From NCBI GenBank assembly GCA_900696645.1, contig CAADGV010000012.1:96181-160180 (forward strand): a stretch of 64,000 nt of DNA. The letters run 5' to 3'. The position numbers were made by a program, and so were the translations under genes. Source of the DNA: an uncultured Chlorobiota bacterium (GTDB lineage Bacteria; Bacteroidota; Ignavibacteria; UBA10030; UBA6906). Of the stretch, positions 7,762 to 17,329 are shown piece by piece. Below the pieces are notes generated by a model. It made no database searches. It had not been told where the DNA came from and saw nothing but the letters and a program-made list of their open reading frames with translations. Numbering within the stretch: the stretch's first letter is position 1; each line of letters starts with the position of its first letter.

Positions 7762-10602
7762 ATGAGAAGTCTGTTTGCGTTTGCAGCAGTATGCTGCCTC
7801 ATTTCATTCTTGCAGAACAATACATCCGCCCAACGCGCCGACGGTTTTTGGCAGGACGTTGCCGAGCCGGCAATTCCATCGGTTGGCGAACGGCTGATCG
7901 TTCCGGTCGCGTACAGAACTGTTGAACTCAATCTGAATGCGCTGAAGAATCTTCTCTCCCAAGCCCCGTGGGAGGAAAACGTGAGAGCGTATCACTCGAA
8001 TGTCCGGTTGAGTCTTCCTATGCCGGATGGAACATTCGAACCATTTCGTATTGTTGAATCTCCCATCATGGCACCGGAGCTTGCAGCACGTTATCTCGAA
8101 ATCAGAACATACCTCGGTCAAGGAATCGATGATCCGACGGCAACCGTTCGTTTCGATGTAACACCCGCGGGATTTCACGCGATGATTATCTCCGCCGGCC
8201 CGACCGTCTACATTGACCCGTTCAGCCGCAGTACCACGCAGCACTACATCAGTTATTATAAACATGCAGTACTTTATGATGAGGCGCGCCGTTTTGAAGA
8301 GATCGGGGTTGAAGATCCGAACGGCGAAATGGCGCGGGAGATTGCCTCGCTTGTTGCGGCAAACCGTTTCACATCCATCGGCGAACAGTTGCGGACATAC
8401 CGGCTGGCGTTGGCTTGTACCGGTGAGTACGCGACATTTCACGGCGGCACGAAGCCGCTTGTTCTCGCGGAAATGGTCACCGCAATGAACCGTGTGAACG
8501 GCATCTACGAACGCGAGGTAGCAGTCCGCATGGTGCTGATTCCGAACAACGATACGTTGATTTACCTGAATGCCGCAACGGATCCTTACACCAATAACAG
8601 CGGTTCCACAATGTTGGGTCAGAATCAAACAACCCTTGACAACATCATCGGCAATGCGAATTACGATATCGGGCATGTGTTCAGTACAGGAGGAGGAGGC
8701 ATTGCAGGGCTCGGCGTTGTCTGCCGTACAGGCAACAAGGCTCGCGGGGTTACAGGCCTTCCTTCACCTATCGGCGACCCCTTTTATGTTGACTACGTTG
8801 CTCACGAAATGGGGCACCAGTTCGGGGCAAATCATACGTTCAACGGCAACTCCGGATCGTGCAGCGGCGGAAACCGCAATGCTTCGACCGCCTATGAACC
8901 CGGAAGCGGCTCTACCGTTATGGCATATGCAGGTATTTGCAGTCCGCAGAACATTCAAAATGCCAGCGATGATTATTTTCACGGCGTCAGCATCGATGAA
9001 ATTGTAGCGTATACAACAACGGGGTTCGGTGCCGGGTGCCCCGTAGTAACGTCAACCGGAAACTCGGCGCCGGTTGTTGATGTGCCCGCTTCCGGGATCG
9101 TTATTCCGCTCAACACGCCGTTCTTCATGCCGGGCTCGGCATCCGATTTCGACAATGACCCCATGACCTATACGTGGGAGCAATTTGATCTCGGCCCTGC
9201 AGGGCATCCCAATACACCGAGCGGCGGCGCCCCGATTTTCCGCAGCTTCAAGGGAACGGCATTGGATTCCGTCCGATTCTTCCCGCGCATGTCCGACATT
9301 CTGAACAACACGCAGACAATGGGCGAGATACTTCCGAGTTATGCGCGTACGCTTACATTTCGTTTGACTGCCCGCGATAACAGGGCCGGCGGAGGCGGGG
9401 TAGGCAAGAATTCGACCGCAATCAGTGTCAGCGGAACAGCCGGACCTTTTGCCGTAACAGCTCCCAACACGTCCATCACATGGTTAAGAAACTCGGTTGA
9501 TACAGTACGATGGAATGTTGCAGGAACAGATCTGGCTCCGATCAGTTGCGCAACGGTCAACATCCTTCTTTCCACTGACGGCGGAGTGACCTATCCGACG
9601 GTTCTTGCCGCCAACACGCCCAACGACGGCGTTCAGGCAGTAACCATCCCGAACATTCTCACTACGACGGCACGAGTCAAGATCGAGGCAGTAGCAAATA
9701 TCTTCTTCGATATCTCGAACGTGAACTTTGCCATCGGGCCTGTTGCATCACCGTCGCTTATCTCTCCCGTAAATGCATCCACGGGCAATCCCACCTCGAC
9801 TTCGCTGCGGTGGCGAACTGCCAACGGTGCAGCAACATATCATGTGCAGTTCTCGAACGATCCGTCATTCATCAATCTGATCGTGAATGATTCGACGTTG
9901 ACGGATACTTCGCGTGCTGTCAGCGGCTTGCTGAACAATACTCTCTACTACTGGCGTGTCCGTTCGAAAAATGCCGAAGGTGTCAGTGGCTGGTCGGAAA
10001 CGTGGAATTTCAGAACAATCATTGCTCCGCCCGCTGCCCCGGCCCTTGTTTCTCCCCCCAACAATGCAGTCAACCAACCGGTGTCGCTGACGCTGCAATG
10101 GAGTTCCGTTATTTTTGCAACATCATACCAACTTGAAGTGGCAACCGATTCAGCGTTTACGGCAATAGTTGTCGATGATTCGGTGGCGGGAACATCACGC
10201 GGAGTCACGCTACTGAACGACATCAAGTACTACTGGCGTGTCCGTGCACGCAACGCTGGAGGATTGGGTAATCCCTCACCCATCTGGAACTTCACAACCG
10301 AAGCGGCACTTTCGGTGGCAGGACGGCAGGGGATTCCATCCGATTTCCAACTGATGCAGAACTACCCCAATCCGTTCAACCCGTCAACAGTGATCGAGTT
10401 TGCGTTGCCGCGTGAAGTGATCGTGACGATGGAGGTGTTCAGCCTTATCGGAGAGCGCGTTGCGTTGCTTGTTGATGAGAAGAAGACTGCGGGATACCAT
10501 TACATCACATTCGATGCGAAGGGACTCGCCAGCGGATCATACATCTACCGCCTGCGAGCAGGAGATTTCATACAGACGCGCAAACTGGTTTTGTTGAGGT
10601 AA
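7762..10602 (+). CDS. Secreted reprolysin-type metalloprotease with Fn3-like repeats and type IX sorting domain
   Basis: A 946-residue exported protein. A signal peptide ends near residue 22, and a beta-rich propeptide-like region follows. The metzincin zinc motif HEMGHQFGANH is at residues 348-358 (HExxHxxGxxH), with a Met-turn at VMAYAGIC shortly after. Downstream are an Ig/PKD-like region, two fibronectin-III-like repeats (both with YYWRVR), and a C-terminal type IX sorting domain with the NYPNPFNPST box. The likely role is degradation of extracellular protein after transport across the outer membrane, attached or released by the secretion system. ATG 7762 was chosen because AAGGAAA sits 7 bp upstream and the signal peptide begins there. 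A strong terminator follows. Confidence 0.9.
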   Translation: MRSLFAFAAVCCLISFLQNNTSAQRADGFWQDVAEPAIPSVGERLIVPVAYRTVELNLNALKNLLSQAPWEENVRAYHSNVRLSLPMPDGTFEPFRIVESPIMAPELAARYLEIRTYLGQGIDDPTATVRFDVTPAGFHAMIISAGPTVYIDPFSRSTTQHYISYYKHAVLYDEARRFEEIGVEDPNGEMAREIASLVAANRFTSIGEQLRTYRLALACTGEYATFHGGTKPLVLAEMVTAMNRVNGIYEREVAVRMVLIPNNDTLIYLNAATDPYTNNSGSTMLGQNQTTLDNIIGNANYDIGHVFSTGGGGIAGLGVVCRTGNKARGVTGLPSPIGDPFYVDYVAHEMGHQFGANHTFNGNSGSCSGGNRNASTAYEPGSGSTVMAYAGICSPQNIQNASDDYFHGVSIDEIVAYTTTGFGAGCPVVTSTGNSAPVVDVPASGIVIPLNTPFFMPGSASDFDNDPMTYTWEQFDLGPAGHPNTPSGGAPIFRSFKGTALDSVRFFPRMSDILNNTQTMGEILPSYARTLTFRLTARDNRAGGGGVGKNSTAISVSGTAGPFAVTAPNTSITWLRNSVDTVRWNVAGTDLAPISCATVNILLSTDGGVTYPTVLAANTPNDGVQAVTIPNILTTTARVKIEAVANIFFDISNVNFAIGPVASPSLISPVNASTGNPTSTSLRWRTANGAATYHVQFSNDPSFINLIVNDSTLTDTSRAVSGLLNNTLYYWRVRSKNAEGVSGWSETWNFRTIIAPPAAPALVSPPNNAVNQPVSLTLQWSSVIFATSYQLEVATDSAFTAIVVDDSVAGTSRGVTLLNDIKYYWRVRARNAGGLGNPSPIWNFTTEAALSVAGRQGIPSDFQLMQNYPNPFNPSTVIEFALPREVIVTMEVFSLIGERVALLVDEKKTAGYHYITFDAKGLASGSYIYRLRAGDFIQTRKLVLLR

Positions 10603-10631
10603 GAAAGCAGACGGGAAGTTCGCTGTTCAAG

Positions 10632-10650
10632 GCCCGCTTCGGCGGGCTTT
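10632..10650 (+). terminator. Rho-independent terminator after the metalloprotease
   Basis: GCCCGC / TTCG / GCGGGC stem with a UUCG tetraloop followed by TTT; it lies between convergent genes and could serve both strands. Confidence 0.75.
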
Positions 10651-10655
10651 GATGT

Positions 10656-11573
10656 TTAGTGTGATCGTGCAACAAGATAGTCCCAACTCATTTTGGCAAT
10701 CCCGGCAATAATACCTTCATTTGTCTCGTTATTCTCCTTCGAGTTTGAAACAAATACCGCAAGGGCAAAGTGCCTTCCATCGGGCAGCGTCACGATGCCA
10801 ATGTCGTTCACGGCTGCCGCTACTCCCGATTCGTCCCTCCCTGAAGTCCCTGTCTTGCGAGCGACGATGGTTCCCGCAGGCAGGTTGCCCTTGATTCTCT
10901 TCGGCCCGGTTGAGGTTTCGACCATAATCTTCCACAACAATTCGAAACTGCTTGAAGAGAGCAGTTCTCTTCGATAGAACAATTCGAGCAATTGAACCGC
11001 TGCGCCCGGAGTTGTCCAATTCGTGAATTGAACTTCCCAGGCTTTGTGCATTTCCTCCTCCGTCGTCTTGATGGAGACGTCATGAACTCCTAAACCATGA
11101 ATGAACTCCTCCACTTTTTCCGTCCCTCCAGCGAGCGTGAAGAGAATATCACATCCGTTATTGTCGCTTTGAGAGACCGTGTAAGCGAGAATATCGCTCA
11201 GCGGGAGTTCAACATTCCCATCAGGATATTTTTCCCTCAGCGGGCTCCAGGTATCGGGCAACAAATCCTGTTTCGCAATTCTGATTTTCTGATCGAGTGA
11301 GAACCCGCCTTCATCCACTTTGTGAAGGACGGCCAGCGCGAGGTGGAATTGGTACACACTTTGCATCGGGTAATGCTTATCGCCGCCAACAATCAGCAGT
11401 TCCCCGTTGTCGAAGTTTATGATTGCAACACCAACGTCTGCCCGCTTTGTTTTGAGAAACTCTTCAAGATCAGCCTTCAGGTGGTCGAATTGAGCAATGG
11501 CGGATTGAAGAAAGAGAAGAGTCAGAAAGCCAGCGGCCACAGATTTCAGGGGAATCATAGAGTCTTTTCTCAT
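10656..11573 (-). CDS. Class A beta-lactamase homologue (PER/CfxA-like) with SxxQ instead of SxxK
   Basis: A 305-residue exported serine hydrolase-fold protein; the signal peptide ends near AIAQ. The layout matches the PER/CfxA branch: nucleophile region MQSVYQFHLALAV (Ser72), SDN loop (136-138), omega-loop glutamates near 172-174 followed by TNWT, and the KTG triad (240-242). In active class A enzymes the residue three after the serine is Lys (Ambler 73), which is essential for acylation and turnover; here the codon is CAA, glutamine. It may therefore be a poor or inactive lactamase, a penicillin-binding sensor, or a hydrolase of other chemistry. ATG 11573 overlaps the upstream hydrolase stop (ATGA), so the two are probably translationally coupled. 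Confidence 0.85.
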   Translation of the reverse strand: MRKDSMIPLKSVAAGFLTLLFLQSAIAQFDHLKADLEEFLKTKRADVGVAIINFDNGELLIVGGDKHYPMQSVYQFHLALAVLHKVDEGGFSLDQKIRIAKQDLLPDTWSPLREKYPDGNVELPLSDILAYTVSQSDNNGCDILFTLAGGTEKVEEFIHGLGVHDVSIKTTEEEMHKAWEVQFTNWTTPGAAVQLLELFYRRELLSSSSFELLWKIMVETSTGPKRIKGNLPAGTIVARKTGTSGRDESGVAAAVNDIGIVTLPDGRHFALAVFVSNSKENNETNEGIIAGIAKMSWDYLVARSH

Positions 11574-12790
11574 TGGTTGGCGAATCCGTATTTCACAAAC
11601 GCAAAACTTCCGAACGCCCGCAACGCTTCCGCCTGGGCGTGTACCGTGCCGATGTCGCCCACTTTGTATCCGTCTTCGCCACCGTGCAGGTTCCATCCGT
11701 TACGGATACCGTTATCGCTCTCACGATGCAGCGTAACTGTTGCCTTCCCGTGGCCGTTCGTCCAGACGTGGTCAAGCATGCGTTCGATCTTGCCGGGCAG
11801 ATCGGCGAGCTGGTCGTGCGCAATCAGATACGCTTCAAGCAGAAAATTCACGAACGCGCCGTTGCCGTCCATATGTGTTTGATAAAAATCGGTTTGATCA
11901 ACCCAGTTTGCTTCGGGGCTCATGATATGCCGGGCGGTAGCAACGGCAATTGTTCTGAACTTCCCGTCATTCGTCGCACGATACAGAGCGGCGGCCACGG
12001 CGCAGTAACCCGTCCCGTGCCACGGTAATTCTTTCCCGAACGCCGCGCGGCCGGGTCGCCCTTCCCATCGTCCGTTTCCTTTATACAGAGTCTTTTCGAC
12101 GCCCGGTGTTTGTCCGTCACCGTTCCACACAAGCAGCGCATCGTCGAGATAGCGTTGTTCGCCCGTTGCGTTGAAGAGCAAGCAGGCAACCGTCACCATC
12201 TGATTCATGTTGCTGTTGGTGAAGATCGGTTCGTTCACGCGTGCAGTAGGCGGCCAATTGTACCACGTCCAGAAACCTTCATGGTTGGAAAGCCGCCCCT
12301 CTTTGCGTGCGCCGTCGTAGCGTTTCGCAGCATTCGTGACCAGCGGCGTGTTGATCTTTCCGGTTACATCCCACCACTTGAGTTCAGCGAGCGCTGCCCA
12401 TGCCCTGTCGTCGACCCAGTAGCCGTTGTCGAGACGGGTTAAATTGCGCTGTACGATGTGATACCGCAGCAACGCGCTATCCCTTGTTACTGCAAATAGA
12501 AACGCATCGCCGATGGCCCCGTACGCCCCTTCCCAACCGGGAGTGTACACGCGATGGAAGAGTCTGCCGATTGCGTAGGCACGCTGAAGCCAAATTTCAG
12601 TAGGTTTGTATTGCTGTGAGATTGCGGGGGCGGGTTGCGCAGGAGTTGTTTTCCCTCCTTCTTTCGAAAGATAAACGATAGCCGCAACCAACAGAAGGGC
12701 ACCAACCGCAATCAGGATTTTAATTGCATTTCCATTTCGCGGAACGCCTTCTTCCGTAAGATGATTTTTCCGTCTCGACCGCTTTGTCAA
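11570..12790 (-). CDS. Membrane-anchored GH76-like (alpha/alpha)6-barrel glycoside hydrolase (putative)
   Basis: A 406-residue protein with a basic N-terminus, one membrane segment (about residues 24-42), a short Pro/Ala linker and a helical domain rich in Trp/Tyr/Asn. The segments YWVDDRAWAALAELKWWDVTGK and TNSNMNQMVTVACLLFNATG resemble GH76 alpha-1,6-mannanases, where a pair of adjacent aspartates (here VDD) is catalytic. The fold assignment is reasonable; substrate and activity are unknown. The only usable start in this frame appears to be TTG 12790, because an in-frame stop lies just upstream. It shares ATGA with the beta-lactamase homologue, suggesting one transcript for two envelope hydrolases. 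Confidence 0.6.
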   Translation of the reverse strand: MTKRSRRKNHLTEEGVPRNGNAIKILIAVGALLLVAAIVYLSKEGGKTTPAQPAPAISQQYKPTEIWLQRAYAIGRLFHRVYTPGWEGAYGAIGDAFLFAVTRDSALLRYHIVQRNLTRLDNGYWVDDRAWAALAELKWWDVTGKINTPLVTNAAKRYDGARKEGRLSNHEGFWTWYNWPPTARVNEPIFTNSNMNQMVTVACLLFNATGEQRYLDDALLVWNGDGQTPGVEKTLYKGNGRWEGRPGRAAFGKELPWHGTGYCAVAAALYRATNDGKFRTIAVATARHIMSPEANWVDQTDFYQTHMDGNGAFVNFLLEAYLIAHDQLADLPGKIERMLDHVWTNGHGKATVTLHRESDNGIRNGWNLHGGEDGYKVGDIGTVHAQAEALRAFGSFAFVKYGFANQ

Positions 12791-12852
12791 TTCTTCACCA
12801 ATGTCATGATCATGAATTCATCGATGTGGGCTGAGGAAATTGTCCGCCTCAC

Positions 12853-14400
12853 TCAACGCATCAGCAGAATCTTCTTTGTTGCACTCAAATCCCCCGCCTG
12901 CAATCTGTACATATACACCCCGCTTGCAAAACCGTCCGCATTGAACTTCACCGACTTGAACCCTGGAACCTGAACCTCATCCGCCAATGTCGCGACCTCC
13001 CGGCCCAGTACGTCAAACACCTTAAGCGTAACATGGCCACCTGTCGGAAGTTGATAGCTGATGGTTGTTGTCGGATTGAACGGATTCGGATAATTCTGGT
13101 GGAGAACAAATGCCTCCGGCACAGTCGGTTCTGGATTCACAGATGTCAATTGAAGAAACGGCGAGTAGAAAACTGTGCCGAACGCCGCGCTATCAGGCCG
13201 GTGGTAGATCCAGCTCTCAATCACCAGAGAATCGTTCGACCCCCAGTAGTTGTTTTGGGCGGCAATATCCTGTGTGCCGTTGTTGTAGAGTTGGTAGATC
13301 GTGCCGCCGTTATTGTTGTTGTCGAACCTATTCTTGCCGTCGTCCGTTGTGTCGGCATTGCTGAGGTCGCCAACCACGGGTTTCGGCGAATTGTTGAGTC
13401 CGGCAGAAGAAACAATTGTGATACCCCAATAGTTGTTCTTCAGGATATTTCCTGTGATAATCGGAGAGTTGGATGGCCCGCCCGTCTGAACCGTGATGCC
13501 GCTACCCGAGACAAGCGGATCGGGATTGATGCGATTGTTCTCGATACGATTGTAGCGGATGAGCGGACGTAACGTTCCCCCGGCACTCAATCCCTGTACA
13601 ACAATACCAAAACTATTGTTGTGAAGGTAGTTGTGCTCGACTATCGCATTGCACACGTCGCTGCTGGTAAGAGTCACAAGGCTGATTGCTCCCGCCCGAA
13701 AATAACTTCCATTGTAGATTTCGTTTCCGCGAATAACCGGGTTGTTCGTCCCCTGCCCCCCGATGGCGATAGCGTTTCTCGCTCCGGTGTTCTGGTAGTT
13801 GTTGTACCGGAATAGATTGTCTTCAATGAGGGGCGACGAGTTGACATTGGCGGTAATCGCGGATTGGCGATTGTATTCAAACACGCAATCCCTGATCGTC
13901 GGACTCGCTTCAAAACAACGAATGGCGTTCGTGCTGTTTTTAGTGAACAGGGAATGGGAAATGGTCGGGTTTGCATTGAAGCAGTACACCGCGTCCACAG
14001 CATTCATGATTCTGCAATAGGAGATCACACAGAGAGAATCAACTGCCGTATCATCAAACCGGAAGCCGCGATACCAGCCTGCGCTGTCAACACTTCCTTT
14101 CATGACGATTGAATCTGTTGCAGTTCCGATGGCACGCAACACACCGAAAACCGTGAATCCTTTTCCCGCACCTTGGGTCACAGTAATACTTGATCCCGGC
14201 AAAATGGTCAGCCTGTCATTTGCTGCAATTGTAATCGTATCCGTCATCGTGTAGTCGGGAAATGTTCCCGTCAGAGTACCGCCGGAGAACGCGACAAGAC
14301 TGTCGAGATTCCACTGCACACCTGTGTTAGGCGTTGTGTAGCCCGCGAAGGCGTGGACAGTCATGATCGAAACAAACACAGTGAAAATAGTCCTTAGCAT
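12853..14400 (-). CDS. Secreted right-handed parallel beta-helix protein with type IX sorting domain
   Basis: A 515-residue protein: a signal peptide (cleaved near AFAG), then a Ser/Asn/Gly-rich domain of short beta-strand repeats (for example NPTISHSLFTKN, SPTIRDCVFEYN, SPLIEDNLFRYNN), typical of pectate-lyase-like beta-helices. The C-terminus is a sorting domain with NYPNPFNPTTTISYQLP and VLGREVATL. Such proteins bind or cleave polysaccharide or act as surface adhesins; I see no catalytic signature that decides. The frame stays open 147 bp further upstream, but that part would lie inside the rRNA methyltransferase gene and lacks a signal peptide, so ATG 14400 is the start. Confidence 0.85.
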   Translation of the reverse strand: MLRTIFTVFVSIMTVHAFAGYTTPNTGVQWNLDSLVAFSGGTLTGTFPDYTMTDTITIAANDRLTILPGSSITVTQGAGKGFTVFGVLRAIGTATDSIVMKGSVDSAGWYRGFRFDDTAVDSLCVISYCRIMNAVDAVYCFNANPTISHSLFTKNSTNAIRCFEASPTIRDCVFEYNRQSAITANVNSSPLIEDNLFRYNNYQNTGARNAIAIGGQGTNNPVIRGNEIYNGSYFRAGAISLVTLTSSDVCNAIVEHNYLHNNSFGIVVQGLSAGGTLRPLIRYNRIENNRINPDPLVSGSGITVQTGGPSNSPIITGNILKNNYWGITIVSSAGLNNSPKPVVGDLSNADTTDDGKNRFDNNNNGGTIYQLYNNGTQDIAAQNNYWGSNDSLVIESWIYHRPDSAAFGTVFYSPFLQLTSVNPEPTVPEAFVLHQNYPNPFNPTTTISYQLPTGGHVTLKVFDVLGREVATLADEVQVPGFKSVKFNADGFASGVYMYRLQAGDLSATKKILLMR

Positions 14401-14435
14401 AGGGGAGTTCTTTCGAAATAAATGTGACACGATAA

Positions 14436-14464
14436 AATGTAGGGACTGAGGCAACCAACTGCAA
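14436..14464 (-). promoter_or_regulatory. Predicted promoter for the beta-helix protein
   Basis: On the minus strand TTGCAG and TACATT are 17 bp apart, ending about 36 bp before the ATG at 14400. The -10 box is imperfect. Confidence 0.4.
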
Positions 14465-14476
14465 CGCTGCAGCACA

Positions 14477-15718
14477 TCAACGGGGTTCAAACAACACCAT
14501 CGTCTCCATGGTTGCGGTTCCGGGAAACATGTCGAAGGGCACGGCACGTGCCGGCTTGTATCCGTTCTTTTCCCACCGTTTCAGCTCTTTTGCAATCGAA
14601 TCAATATCACAGAAAATGTGCAGCACACGCCGCGGGTGTTTTGCGGCGATACACTCGATGACACCCGCTGAAGGTCCTTTGCGCGGAGGGTCAAGCAGCA
14701 CGACATCATCCTTTCGGGCGCCCGACATGATTCTTTCAAGTGATTCGTCGTTGACATCACTCCGTATGAAGCGTACGTTGGAGACCTTCTGCCGCTTTGC
14801 ATTTGCAATTGCCGATTCAACGGACGGAGGCGATAATTCTACTGCAACAACAGAATCCACGCTGCTGGAAAGGCACAGTGCAAACAATCCGTATCCGCAA
14901 TACAAATCGAACAGCGTTGACTCCTTGGTCGGTTGCAGAAGTTGCTCCGCCGTTTGAATCATCTTCTCGAGAATCGCCTGATTGATCTGTGAGAAGGAAA
15001 GCGGTGAAAACAAGAAACTTCTTCCCATTGTCCGGTGGAAGATTTCCGATTTACCGAACAGCTTCTTGAATTTCGGCCGTGAGTCCGGGCTTTTCGATCC
15101 TAGATAGTACCCCGGACTTGAGCTGTCCTCATATATAAAAACGCCGATGATGCTCACGTTTTTTTTGGTGAGAGATTTCGAAAGCGTGTTGGCGGCGTGA
15201 ATTGCTTCGGGAGAGATATCATTCACATTGAAAATGACAGTCTGCTCCGAGTAGTTGCCTTTGATCACAACATGATTCAGCACCTTCGCAAGTTTCTTCG
15301 CATACGGTTTGGAAATACTCTCCTGAATCTGCTTGTAAATTATGCTATGTGCGGACGGTTCGATGGCGCATCGCATAACAGGAAACGGTTTCAGTTCACC
15401 TTCTTCATTCGGGCTGATTAGCCCGAGCCGTACAGAATCCCGAAACGAGAACATACGACGTTTCGTTGTGGTCCGGTAGTCCCTGCCGAGCGGAGAGCGA
15501 ACGAGCGACTCAAGCCGGCATGAAACCCTCAGCCCCTTCCAGAATTTCTGCAATGCCTCATTCTTCAATGCGGCTTCTGCATCGTACTCCAGATTCACGG
15601 CATGACAAAGCCGGCATCGTTGCCCGGTTGGAGTCTGACACTCGCCTTCGTCAAGTCGGCGGGGAGAAAGCTGTGCTGCTGTAATGGTTGAGGAGAGAAC
15701 CTCTTCAAATGGCTGCAT
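14477..15718 (-). CDS. 23S rRNA (uracil-C5)-methyltransferase, TrmA/RlmD family
   Basis: A 413-residue SAM-dependent RNA m5U methyltransferase. The Rossmann motif LFDLYCGYGLFAL, the LLDPPRKGPSAGVIE motif and the C-terminal FDMFPGTATMETMVLFEP are all diagnostic. A cysteine after the DPPR motif (in HIFCDIDS) is the expected nucleophile, although the usual SCNP context is altered. The N-terminal C-x6-C-x2-C arrangement (residues about 27-37) resembles the [4Fe-4S] ligands of RlmD-type enzymes. No TRAM domain is evident. Exactly which uridine (747, 1939 or tRNA U54) is modified cannot be read from the sequence. Confidence 0.88.
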   Translation of the reverse strand: MQPFEEVLSSTITAAQLSPRRLDEGECQTPTGQRCRLCHAVNLEYDAEAALKNEALQKFWKGLRVSCRLESLVRSPLGRDYRTTTKRRMFSFRDSVRLGLISPNEEGELKPFPVMRCAIEPSAHSIIYKQIQESISKPYAKKLAKVLNHVVIKGNYSEQTVIFNVNDISPEAIHAANTLSKSLTKKNVSIIGVFIYEDSSSPGYYLGSKSPDSRPKFKKLFGKSEIFHRTMGRSFLFSPLSFSQINQAILEKMIQTAEQLLQPTKESTLFDLYCGYGLFALCLSSSVDSVVAVELSPPSVESAIANAKRQKVSNVRFIRSDVNDESLERIMSGARKDDVVLLDPPRKGPSAGVIECIAAKHPRRVLHIFCDIDSIAKELKRWEKNGYKPARAVPFDMFPGTATMETMVLFEPR

Positions 15719-15768
15719 GAACTCTTTCGATGCGGAGACGGAGACTGCTGCGTCTCAACAGGTGCACA

Positions 15769-17082
15769 TCAATGGGAAAGTTGGTGAAGTGATTTTTCCA
15801 GCCGGGGCAGCATCTCCCGAATCTCGGCTAACGAGACTGCTCCGACGGAAAGTCTGAACCATCCCGAATCTTCATTCATTCCGAACGCCTGGAACGGAAC
15901 AATCGCCAGTCCCGCCTGATGCAGCAGGTAGCGGCGGATGTCTTCGTTTGTACGAAGGGCGTCGCCCGATGGCGTCTTTCTTCCGTTCAACGCGAAACGG
16001 GCCGTCAAATAGATAGCGCCCATCGGCGTAATCGCATCGACGGGCAAGCCCTGCTTGCGTAGCGACAGAATGCCCTTGTACAACGCGTCGAGTCGCGATT
16101 GAAGTCCTGCCTTCATTTTCTTGTGATATGCTTTGACCTGGTCGGTGGCGCTCAGGAGTTTGGCAACGGCAACCTGTTCGGCACGCGGCGCCCACGCCCC
16201 CACATGCCCGATAATACTCGACATTTTCTGAACAATATCCGGCGGACCGACAACCCAGCCGACGCGAACGCCTGTTGCGGCAAACGGTTTTGAAATGCCG
16301 TCAACAAAAATCGTGTACGGCTCCATCTCAGGGCAAAGAGTCACTGGATTGTAGTGCACGGTCGAGCCGAATGTCAGCATCCAGTACACCTGATCGTACA
16401 TCACAAACAGCGGTCGCTCGTCGCGTCCGCGGCGCGCATTCTCCTCCAACACAAGATCGCAGATTTCCTCCAGCGCCCCCTTGCTGAATGCCGTTCCTGT
16501 CGGATTCAGCGGAGAGTTGAGGGCAAGCAATCGTGCTCCACGAATGTGCGGCTCGAGATCTTTTCTTGTCGGGAGAAAAGCTCTTTCGCTGTTGCAGATA
16601 ACAGGCGCACCCTGTGCCCCGACCTGATGGCAGTAGTGGTTGTTGTTCCACGAGGGAACCGGATATATGACACGATCTTCCGCGTCAACAACTGCGCGAT
16701 ACGTGCCGTAGATTCCGGGGCGTGATCCGCCGGTCACCAGCACGGATTCCAAAGGATATTTCAGATCGAGCCATCGTTCGTAGAATGCGAGAATCGATTT
16801 TTTCAAGGGCAGCATACCATCGGAGGGAGGATAGTTCGTTTCGCCGCGCTTCAACGCCTCTTTGATATTCTCTTCCAGAAATTTCGGGATTTTGAACTCC
16901 GCCGGACTGAAATCGCCTACTGTTAGATTGCAAATGGTCTTCCCTTCCGCCACCATGGCACGAATATCGGCGGCAATCTTCAGAATCTCAGACCCGATCA
17001 ATCCCTCAGCCATCGTCGAAACCCGACGCGCGGCGCGGTGGGACACGTTTCGCTTCGCCTCAACAAGATGTTCTTTCTGCAT
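15769..17082 (-). CDS. PLP-dependent aminotransferase, class I/II (aspartate aminotransferase-like)
   Basis: A 437-residue fold-type I aminotransferase. SPLNPTGTAFSKGALEEI is the family's asparagine/proline motif, YDQVYWMLTF holds the aspartate/tyrosine that contact PLP, and the Schiff-base lysine lies in DGISKPFAATGVRVGW. The C-terminal FRLSVGAV carries the carboxylate-binding arginine. The enzyme transfers an amino group between an amino acid and a 2-oxoacid; the NNNH and SRPGIYGTYR sequences set it apart from the textbook AspC, so substrate is open. The start at 17082 has GAGGGAG about 8 bp upstream. It is transcribed divergently from the hybrid kinase genes. Confidence 0.88.
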   Translation of the reverse strand: MQKEHLVEAKRNVSHRAARRVSTMAEGLIGSEILKIAADIRAMVAEGKTICNLTVGDFSPAEFKIPKFLEENIKEALKRGETNYPPSDGMLPLKKSILAFYERWLDLKYPLESVLVTGGSRPGIYGTYRAVVDAEDRVIYPVPSWNNNHYCHQVGAQGAPVICNSERAFLPTRKDLEPHIRGARLLALNSPLNPTGTAFSKGALEEICDLVLEENARRGRDERPLFVMYDQVYWMLTFGSTVHYNPVTLCPEMEPYTIFVDGISKPFAATGVRVGWVVGPPDIVQKMSSIIGHVGAWAPRAEQVAVAKLLSATDQVKAYHKKMKAGLQSRLDALYKGILSLRKQGLPVDAITPMGAIYLTARFALNGRKTPSGDALRTNEDIRRYLLHQAGLAIVPFQAFGMNEDSGWFRLSVGAVSLAEIREMLPRLEKSLHQLSH

Positions 17083-17258
17083 AAAGTGTCTCCCTCGTGA
17101 ACGTTACCTGTGTCTGGAAATGAATATAGTGTTTTCATGATGAAGATGGAACGCCGCCAGGAACGTACTGCCGAAAGAGGCATTGCGCGAACGATTGTAG
17201 AAACAACAAGGCTCGCACATTCTCAGCACAGCATGAGGTAAGCAGAACCTTCCTTAAT

Positions 17259-17286
17259 CTGACAAAAACCTTCTGGCATATACATT
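17259..17286 (+). promoter_or_regulatory. Predicted promoter for the hybrid kinase pair
   Basis: CTGACA at 17259-17264 and TACATT at 17281-17286 with a 16-bp spacer. The rest of the 247-bp spacer before the kinase shows no convincing gene; a 34-codon ORF at 17137 has no ribosome-binding site. Confidence 0.4.
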
Positions 17287-17329
17287 GAACTCATGTGAAC
17301 AAATCGTGCTCTTACGACTGTCCTGCACT

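Noticed and set aside
14401-14547. N-terminal extension of the beta-helix protein
   Set aside because: It would overlap the rRNA methyltransferase gene and bury the signal peptide inside the protein.
17137-17241. 34-codon ORF upstream of the hybrid kinase
   Set aside because: No Shine-Dalgarno and a composition typical of spacer sequence.
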